Below, one piece after another: positions 58,616 through 64,000 of a DNA stretch of 64,000 bases. Source of the DNA: Verrucomicrobiota bacterium (GTDB lineage Bacteria; Verrucomicrobiota; Verrucomicrobiia; Opitutales; Opitutaceae). Position 1 is the stretch's first letter. Every line of letters begins with the position of its first letter. The notes beneath the pieces are model-generated. The model did not search any database and was not told the origin of the DNA. It saw nothing but the letters and a program-made list of their open reading frames with translations. The stretch is taken from the NCBI GenBank assembly GCA_023399155.1, contig JAEWQP010000022.1:248001-312000 (forward strand), written 5' to 3'. The position numbers and the translations under genes are program-made.

Positions 58616-59605
58616 GTGGTGTTCACCGGCCAGCCTGGATACGAGGAATTGGTTGAGCGCGAGTTGCGTCCGCACGGCCTTGTCGTGCAGGAGCGCGGGG
58701 CGGGGTGGGTGCGCACCGACGGCCCGGCGCCCGCGAATCCGGATTGGTGCTTCCCTCACCGCGCGATCCACGCGCCGCGCGAGATCACAGGGACCTCGGT
58801 CAACGCGCTCGCGGCCGGTGTGGCGGAGCTTTTCCTGGAATCGATGCGCGGCGAGCGCATCGAGCAGCCGTGGGCCTATCTTGTCCTGGGCGCGTCCGGT
58901 CTCGATGGCCTGGGCCGGCGGGCGGCTGCGGTCGACAGCGCCGTGCGCGACTTGCTCAAGCGCAGGATGGCGCGCGTGGCGCGGCTGGCCTCCGATGCGA
59001 CGCCCGCGCGCGGCGAGGGTCGCGGACTGGCGCTGTTCTTTGCGGATTTCGGACGCATCTTTGTATCGCGCGATTTCTGGTCGGGCGGGCAGCAGCGCAT
59101 GGCCGACGACCCGGCCGCTCCCTCCCGCAGCTACCTGAAAGTTGAGGAAGCTTATCAGGTGCTCGGCCGCGAGCCTGCGTCCGGCGAAACTGTCGTGGAT
59201 CTCGGCGCCGCGCCCGGCGGTTGGAGCTTCAGCGCGGCCAAACGTGGGGCGCGCGTGATCGCGGTCGACAACGGCCCGCTCAAGGGCGGTGCCCTCGACC
59301 ACCCGCAGATCGAGCACCGCCGCGAGGATGCCTACCGTTTTCGTCCGGAGGCGGGAACCGTGGTCGACTGGCTCTTCTGCGACATGGTCGACGACCCGCA
59401 CGACGTGGTGCGTGCGATCGTGGAGCCCTGGGTCGCGCAGCGCATGTGCCGGCATTTCGTGGTCAATCTGAAGTTCGGCCGGGCCGATGCCTTGGCCGTG
59501 CTGGACGAAGCGCGACGTCGCCTCGGTCCGCGCTGCGCCACGCTCGTGGTGCGACATCTGTTTCACGATCGGGAGGAACTGACGCTCGTCGGCGACGTGG
59601 CCTGA
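58616..59605 (+). CDS. rlmM: RlmM-like 23S rRNA 2'-O-methyltransferase
   Basis: 329-aa SAM-dependent methyltransferase of the RlmM/FtsJ type (E. coli RlmM methylates C2498 of 23S rRNA). It begins with a THUMP-like N-terminal domain, like RlmM (VVFTGQPGYEELVERELRP). The catalytic domain has LKVEEA, the SAM loop VVDLGAAPGGWSFSAAK, FCDMVDDP and VVNLKFGR, supplying the Lys-Asp-Lys catalytic residues. GTG 58616 is taken as start because the conserved N-terminus begins there. Nearby RNase D and the SpoU enzyme make a small RNA-processing group. Confidence 0.85.
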   Translation: MVFTGQPGYEELVERELRPHGLVVQERGAGWVRTDGPAPANPDWCFPHRAIHAPREITGTSVNALAAGVAELFLESMRGERIEQPWAYLVLGASGLDGLGRRAAAVDSAVRDLLKRRMARVARLASDATPARGEGRGLALFFADFGRIFVSRDFWSGGQQRMADDPAAPSRSYLKVEEAYQVLGREPASGETVVDLGAAPGGWSFSAAKRGARVIAVDNGPLKGGALDHPQIEHRREDAYRFRPEAGTVVDWLFCDMVDDPHDVVRAIVEPWVAQRMCRHFVVNLKFGRADALAVLDEARRRLGPRCATLVVRHLFHDREELTLVGDVA

Positions 59606-59667
59606 CCACACGCAGGCGGGCGCATCCGCGCTCGCGCCCGCGCGGCCGCTCCGCGTAACGTGGGCCG

Positions 59668-60423
59668 ATGCAGCGAAAGCGGCGCGAGATTCCCGTATGC
59701 GGTTGGAAGGCGGTTTCGGCGGTGTTTGCCCGACACCCGGAATCGGTGCTGCGCCTGTTCTTCGACGAGCAGACCGGCCGGGATGCGGGGGAGTGGTGCA
59801 AGTATCTCGCCCGGGAGCGCCGCATCTATCGGCAGGTCCCCCCAGCGGAGCTGCACAAGGTCGCAGGCACCGTGCACCACGGCGGCATCGTCGCGATCAC
59901 CACGCGCGACGAACCGGCCGAGCTGACGCGCGGGGAGGTCGAGGACTGGGCACGGCAGGGCCAGCCGCTCGTTGTCCTTGATCGTGTGTCCAACCACCAC
60001 AACCTCGGCGCCCTCGTGCGCACTGCCGCTTTTTTTGGCGTGCCGGCCGTCGTCTATGGACGCGTTCCGGGCCAGGCGCTCGCCACGGAGGCGACCTACC
60101 GCATCGCCGAGGGCGGCATGGAGCATGTGCAGTTGCGCGAGGTGGACTCGCTTCCGGAGTTTTTGCGCGCCATTCGTCCCGTCTACCTCGTGCTCGGCGC
60201 GGCGTTGCAGGGTGAGCCGATGGAGAACATCCGCGTGCCGAGGACCGGTGCGAGGGCGCGTCCGGTCGCCCTCGTGCTCGGCAACGAGGAACACGGCCTC
60301 GCGGCCGACGTGCTGTCGGCCTGCGAGCAAAACGTGTTGATCACGGGCGGTGGCCGCGTCGAGTCGCTCAACGTCGCCGCCGCCGGCGCGATCCTGATGC
60401 ACTGGTTCTTCGGCCGGCGGTAG
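59668..60423 (+). CDS. SpoU/TrmH-family RNA 2'-O-methyltransferase
   Basis: 251-aa knot-fold methyltransferase. The three SpoU motifs are VVLDRVSNHHNLGALVRTA (with the catalytic Asn and Arg), LVLGNEEHGL and ESLNVAAAGAILM. The N-terminal part (IPVCGWKAVSAVFARHPESV) is the substrate-binding domain of the RlmB/TrmH type. Acts on tRNA or rRNA; which one is not determined by sequence. Third RNA enzyme in a row on this strand. Confidence 0.9.
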   Translation: MQRKRREIPVCGWKAVSAVFARHPESVLRLFFDEQTGRDAGEWCKYLARERRIYRQVPPAELHKVAGTVHHGGIVAITTRDEPAELTRGEVEDWARQGQPLVVLDRVSNHHNLGALVRTAAFFGVPAVVYGRVPGQALATEATYRIAEGGMEHVQLREVDSLPEFLRAIRPVYLVLGAALQGEPMENIRVPRTGARARPVALVLGNEEHGLAADVLSACEQNVLITGGGRVESLNVAAAGAILMHWFFGRR

Positions 60424-60640
60424 ACCGCGTCAACGCCCACGCCGCGATCGGCCGCCGCAGGCCGCCCACCCGCTCAAGGCCGCGCCTCCCGCGCTCCGCC
60501 GCCGCGGGCCAGGCAAGGTAACGATCGTTTCGGGGCTTGGCCAGGGGCGTGCGCAGAGCCGCGTGCGTGTGGGGGCCTGAGGAAGGCGGGATTGTCCGTT
60601 GGGTCTTGGCGGGTCGGGCGACCGGGGCAATCGTGCGGCG

Positions 60641-61024
60641 ATGCGTTTCGAACATCTCGCCCTCAATGTGACCGATGCGCGCGCGATGGCTGCGTGGTAC
60701 GTGCAGCACCTCGGGCTGTCGGTCGTGCGGGCACTGGAGAGCGCGCCGCACACGCACTTTCTGGCCGACGCTACCGGCCGGACGGTGCTCGAGGTCTACT
60801 CCAATCCGGCGGCACCGTATCCGAATTACAAAGACCAGCATTGGCTCGTGCTGCACGTGGCTTTTGTCTCGGCCGATGCCGATGCGGATCGCGCACGACT
60901 GGAGCGGGCCGGCGCCACACCCGCCACCGTCGATGCCCTTCCCGACGGTTCGCGGCTGGTGATGATGCGCGATCCATGGGGCGTGTGCCTCCAGCTCTGT
61001 CAGCGTGCGCGGCCGATGCCGTGA
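60641..61024 (+). CDS. VOC (glyoxalase/bleomycin-resistance fold) protein
   Basis: 127-aa single VOC domain. MRFEHLALNVTDARAMAAWY with the metal His, then VLEVYSNP with Glu, LHVAFVSAD with the second His and MMRDPWGVCLQL form the usual betaalphabetabetabeta pattern. It could be a lyase, dioxygenase or isomerase; no substrate hint. Start fixed at the conserved N-terminal strand; a longer reading from 60599 adds only Gly-rich residues. Confidence 0.82.
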   Translation: MRFEHLALNVTDARAMAAWYVQHLGLSVVRALESAPHTHFLADATGRTVLEVYSNPAAPYPNYKDQHWLVLHVAFVSADADADRARLERAGATPATVDALPDGSRLVMMRDPWGVCLQLCQRARPMP

Positions 61025-61177
61025 ACGCCCGGTTCGGGAGGCGGCACACCCGGCTGGTGCGCCGTTCACTTTACGCGTTCACCAGAACGGAGCTTGCGAC
61101 GCCGGTGGCAGAGGGACGAGATTTCGCCATCGCGGCTGCGGCCCGGTTTACAGCCGCGGCTTCACCCCATCCGAATC

Positions 61178-62566
61178 ATGGCCGAGACCTCCCCATCAGC
61201 CCCCGCACGCGCGGTGGCGGTCAATGAGTACGAGCGCGAACCCGTGCCCGAGCGCGCGCTCAAGGGCCCGAGTTCCTTCTGGGGCATGTATGCGGGCGAA
61301 CACACGGCGGGCACCGAGTTCATGCTCGGCCCGCTGTTCATCGCGTGGGGTGCCTCGGCGATCGACGTGATCCTGGGGTTGCTGCTGGGCAATATCCTGG
61401 CCGTACTCACCTGGCGCTACCTCACGGCACCGATCGCCACGGACCTGCGCCTCACGCTCTATACCAAGCTGGAGAAGATCTGCGGGCGCCAGCTCGTGTC
61501 GCTCTACAACATCGCCAACGGCGTGCTCTTTTGCTTTCTCGCCGGCGCGATGGTCACGGTGTCCGCGACCGCCGTGGGCGTGCCGTTTCCCGGTGTGAAG
61601 ATGCCGACATTCTCGGATACGATGCCCACGGGCGTGGCGTGGTGCGTGGTGGTGGTGATCCTGGGATTGGTGCAGACCATCGTCGCGATCCGCGGATACG
61701 GGTTCGTGGCGCGGATCGGTCACCTCGCAGCGCCCTGGATGTTTCTCATCTTCGTGGCCTGCGGGCTCTCGACCCTGCCGAAGCTCCAATCGCTCGATGT
61801 GAATGCGATCTGGACGGGTGTGCCGCTCCATGGAGGCAAGCCGATCGGCTTTGTCGGGATCATGCTGTTCGCCTGGCTGTGCAATGCCGCGATGCATCTG
61901 GGCATGTCCGACATGTCGATCTTCCGCTATGCGCGGAAGGCGTCGTCCGGATGGGCGGCGAGCGCGGGTATGTTTCTCGGCCACTACATCGCCTGGATCT
62001 GCGCCTCGCTGCTCTTCGCTCTCGAGCGCCAGCTCCAGGGTGATGCCGCGTCCAATGCCCCCGGGCCGATGGTATTCTCCGCCGTGGGCTGGGCGGGCCT
62101 GGCCTGCGTGGTCATCGCGGGATGGACGACGGCCAACCCGACCATCTACCGCGCCGGGCTCGCCTTCCAGGGCGTGATGCCGTCGATGTCTCGGACCACG
62201 GGCACGCTGATCGCGGGGCTCGTGGCGACCGTGGCCGGGTTGTTCCCGGCGTTCGCGATGAAGCTCCTGGATTTCGTGGGCATCTACGGGACCGTGCTCG
62301 CGCCTGTCGGCGCGATCATCGTGGTGGATCATTATTTCGCCCGCCGGCTCGGACTGACGCCGGACTGGGCCGAACGCACCGGCGCGCGCTTCAACGTCGC
62401 GGCGCTGCTGGCATGGACTCTGCCGGTGGCGGTGTTCTTCTATATCTACAAGGTGTACGGGGTTTTTGCCTCCTACATGACGGTTCCGGTCTGGCTGACC
62501 TGCGGTGTGCTTTACGTCATCTTTGCCAAAACCCTGCTGCGGCGGCCCGCCGTCATATCCAGATGA
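61178..62566 (+). CDS. NCS1-family nucleobase/cofactor permease
   Basis: 462-aa inner-membrane transporter with about twelve hydrophobic segments, of the cytosine/purine/thiamine/allantoin (NCS1) permease family. Entry motif GPSSFWGMYAGEHTAGTEFM with LGLLLGNILAVL, mid-protein LFAWLCNAAMHLGMSDMSIF and late LDFVGIYGTVLAPVGAIIVVDHYF are family-like. Probable proton or sodium symporter for a nucleobase or related compound. Its stop overlaps the start of a 56-residue membrane peptide as ATGA. Confidence 0.85.
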   Translation: MAETSPSAPARAVAVNEYEREPVPERALKGPSSFWGMYAGEHTAGTEFMLGPLFIAWGASAIDVILGLLLGNILAVLTWRYLTAPIATDLRLTLYTKLEKICGRQLVSLYNIANGVLFCFLAGAMVTVSATAVGVPFPGVKMPTFSDTMPTGVAWCVVVVILGLVQTIVAIRGYGFVARIGHLAAPWMFLIFVACGLSTLPKLQSLDVNAIWTGVPLHGGKPIGFVGIMLFAWLCNAAMHLGMSDMSIFRYARKASSGWAASAGMFLGHYIAWICASLLFALERQLQGDAASNAPGPMVFSAVGWAGLACVVIAGWTTANPTIYRAGLAFQGVMPSMSRTTGTLIAGLVATVAGLFPAFAMKLLDFVGIYGTVLAPVGAIIVVDHYFARRLGLTPDWAERTGARFNVAALLAWTLPVAVFFYIYKVYGVFASYMTVPVWLTCGVLYVIFAKTLLRRPAVISR

Positions 62567-62733
62567 ATACACTTGCCCGCATCGCCGGCCTGCTTGCCCT
62601 CGCTCTCACGCTCGTGCCCGCCGCGCTGTTCGCCGCGGGCCAGCTCGGCCAGGACCCGATGAAACTGCTGATGCTCGCGGGTGCGCTGCTGTGGTTCGCG
62701 TCCGCGCCGTTCTGCCTCAAGGGAGGGACCTGA
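62563..62733 (+). CDS. 56-residue membrane peptide coupled to the NCS1 permease
   Basis: Tiny protein with two hydrophobic helices (LARIAGLLALALTLVPAALF and LLMLAGALLWFASAPF) separated by a short polar turn GQLGQDPMK. Its ATG overlaps the permease stop by the ATGA arrangement, so it is translated by coupling. Size and linkage suggest a transporter-associated small subunit or stabiliser, comparable in idea to other transporter micropeptides; no family recognised. Confidence 0.65.
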   Translation: MNTLARIAGLLALALTLVPAALFAAGQLGQDPMKLLMLAGALLWFASAPFCLKGGT

Positions 62734-63117
62734 AACTCGTGCTGCCCGGCCGGGTTCTGCGGCAGCGAAATGCGCGCCCGGAGGTAGCGCCCCTGTTCTG
62801 CTCCGCCTGAAACGCCGCAGTTGGGACACAGACATCCCGGAGGATGGTGCCGAGGGCACAGAGCGTTGCCGAGTATTCGGCCGCTTCACTTCAGCTCATC
62901 ACCTCGTGCGTGAAGCGGTGGAAGGCGTGGTCTTGGTTTCGCAAGGACCGCTCTGTGAACTCCATGATCGTCTCGGCCCGCCAAGCCGAAGCCTTGGTGA
63001 AGGCTGGAGCCCCCTGTGACCTGGCTGGATTGAGGATATCAGGTTGAACCGTATCATCGCGGGACCGATTTGGTCTCGCTGCGGGCTCTCGGCGGAATCC
63101 GGCCGGCTCGAGTCCGA
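62734..63117. other. Gap without a supported gene
   Basis: About 385 bases between convergent genes. Small open frames exist on both strands (for example a 67-codon plus-strand frame from 62844 and a minus-strand stretch reading MEFTERSLRNQDHAFHRF), but none has a ribosome site, family or consistent codon use. It may be a dispersed intergenic sequence like the one at 27.8-28.2 kb. No clear terminator hairpin seen. Confidence 0.35.
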
Positions 63118-64000
63118 TCAGGCCGCGAGCACGTAGGCGACGCCCAGGACGACGATGCTCGCGAGCCCGCAGATCACGGTCGTGATCTTCGCGCCACGGG
63201 CGTTGCCGAGGTAGGTCTTCTCGCCGGTGGGAGCCGCTTCGCGCGCGGCCTGCCGTGCGATACGGAAGGTCTTGATCGAGCACTGCACCTTGAATGCGAG
63301 ACTCAGGCCGAGGATCGCAAGGGCGAGGATGCGCATGGTGCCGACGTCCATGCTTATGCCGAGGAAGCTGGCCTCCGTCGCCCCGTGCAGTTCGCGCAGG
63401 CGCCCGAGCCCCCACGCGTCGGCGATCAGGATGGCGAGGATGTTCAGCATCGCAAAGACCGAGGCGCGTCCGGCCGTGACCTGCACCGTGCGCTCCGCCT
63501 CCGAGAGGCGCGAGGGATCGTCGATCGTCACGATGTGATCGTTGGCGGGCTTCTCGCCCTCCTTCACCTTCGTGGCATCGCCGAGCGGGTGCGGCGCGAC
63601 CCAGGCCGCCCAGACCGACGGCACCGACGCGAACATCACGAGGATGAAAAACGTCGAGAAGCCGAGCCACTCCGCCAGCGGGCCGGAGATCATGGTCGTG
63701 GGCGAAAGCATCAAATTCATCAGCGCGGTGGCGAACGCGTAGTGCGTCATCGTGCAGCGACCCGGCGCGATCTGCTGCATCATGTAGACCATGTTGCCGA
63801 TGAAGCCGAAGCCGTATCCGAACTTCTCAATACACACGAGGATCACGATCGTCGGATAATCGAGCCCGTGACCGGCCGCGCCGTACTGGCTGAGGATGAC
63901 AAAGGTGAAGTGGGGCACATTCAGGCAGAGGCCAAGGATCGGCAGGGCGCGTTTGAGGCCGAGCTTGCCCAGGAACATGCCGCCGAGGATGCCGCCGGCG
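63118..64000 (-). CDS. MFS-type transporter, C-terminal part (5' end beyond window)
   Basis: At least 294 residues of a multi-spanning membrane protein; the frame continues past base 64000. The visible start GGMFLGKLGLKRALPIL matches the loop between helices in major facilitator proteins (GGxxxxxxGxKR). About seven hydrophobic helices follow, with a hydrophilic loop KVKEGEKPANDHIVTIDDPS between halves. QYGAAGHGLDYPTIVILVCIE and GRCTMTHYAFATALMNLMLS resemble AmpG/sugar-type MFS proteins. Substrate unknown. Confidence 0.75.
   Translation of the reverse strand, partial: AGGILGGMFLGKLGLKRALPILGLCLNVPHFTFVILSQYGAAGHGLDYPTIVILVCIEKFGYGFGFIGNMVYMMQQIAPGRCTMTHYAFATALMNLMLSPTTMISGPLAEWLGFSTFFILVMFASVPSVWAAWVAPHPLGDATKVKEGEKPANDHIVTIDDPSRLSEAERTVQVTAGRASVFAMLNILAILIADAWGLGRLRELHGATEASFLGISMDVGTMRILALAILGLSLAFKVQCSIKTFRIARQAAREAAPTGEKTYLGNARGAKITTVICGLASIVVLGVAYVLAA

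Larger units (their letters stand above)
1500..62571. repeat. Dispersed TGRATACR motif, 31 copies of the TGRATAC core
   Basis: TGGATAC (either strand) starts at 1939, 3800, 4433, 6123, 10819, 17893, 20417, 20893, 23947, 24465, 27401, 28938, 37657, 38784, 41528, 45704, 51867, 52061 and 58636. TGAATAC starts at 1500, 13563, 15186, 25074, 30207, 37182, 39804, 41517, 48470, 50707, 54007 and 62564. Of 31 copies, 29 are followed by a purine. Base composition alone predicts about five. Copies lie on both strands about equally, mostly inside genes. In coding frames they often force rare codons such as ACA or CGT. The same core preceded by A or G is rare (6 and 8 copies). All counts by eye. Confidence 0.6.

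Noticed and set aside
57146..59611. 821-codon minus-strand frame
   Set aside because: Antisense to the anchored unknown and RlmM-like genes; coding evidence lies on the plus strand.
1500..62571. TGRATACR as a KOPS-like polar replication guide
   Set aside because: Orientation is nearly balanced on the two strands throughout the window, whereas such guides are strongly strand-biased.
62844..63047. 67-codon plus-strand ORF in the last gap
   Set aside because: No ribosome site, family or codon bias; overlaps an equally open minus-strand frame.
1..64000. Mobile elements, prophage, CRISPR or tRNA genes
   Set aside because: No transposase, integrase, regular spaced repeats, cloverleaf-like segments or terminal inverted repeats were recognised on either strand by reading.

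Overview
The window is about 64 kb of high-GC bacterial chromosome (roughly two thirds G+C) with tightly packed genes on both strands. I saw no tRNA, rRNA, CRISPR array, transposase or phage gene. Gene content points to a Verrucomicrobiota member, most likely Opitutaceae-like. The clues are a phosphate-selective porin joined to an enlarged Pst transporter, an ADOP-type permease, plant-polysaccharide glycosidases, and very long secreted proteins with RCC1-like, Ig-like and C-terminal tandem repeats. The taxon is inferred from this combination, not proven.

Layout. 1-8.0 kb (minus): a phosphate island, with porin O/P, pstS, pstC, pstA and pstB (cut by the window edge), plus a small outer-membrane barrel. 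8.2-10 kb (minus): PiT phosphate transporter and its DUF47 partner. 10-16 kb: M16 peptidase, DUF2937 protein, tandem class II aldolase with a degenerate second half, an unknown protein. 16.1-18.9 kb: secreted GH2 glycosidase. 19-21 kb: small unknown proteins and a DTW-domain tRNA modifier. 21-25.9 kb (minus): two PilT-type ATPases and a CHASE4 hybrid histidine kinase. 26-31.2 kb (minus): GH105 hydrolase, a SeqA-like protein, arylamine N-acetyltransferase, glycerate 2-kinase and small proteins. 31.5-35 kb: ADOP permease diverging from an unknown membrane protein. 35-40.3 kb: clan GH-A glycosidase, KamA-family radical SAM aminomutase, alpha/beta hydrolase. 40.6-49.1 kb: two tandem paralogous secreted giants; the first keeps a metzincin zinc site and the second has lost it. 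49.4-55 kb: a PaoABC-like molybdenum hydroxylase operon facing xdhC-mocA maturation genes. 55.1-60.4 kb: HDAC-like deacylase, RNase D, an anchored unknown, an RlmM-like and a SpoU-type RNA methyltransferase. 60.6-64 kb: VOC protein, NCS1 permease with a coupled 56-residue membrane peptide, and part of an MFS transporter.

Four signals stand out beyond the ordinary genes. (1) The octamer TGRATACR is scattered over the window on both strands, 31 hand-counted copies of TGRATAC where base composition predicts about five, and often uses rare codons. (2) A SeqA-family protein occurs far from the Gammaproteobacteria, together with locally high GATC density. (3) There is an active-protease / dead-protease tandem pair. 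(4) Compact candidate regulatory elements sit before the porin, the SeqA-like gene, the molybdenum hydroxylase operon and two genes near 20 kb. All counts and motif calls were made by eye.
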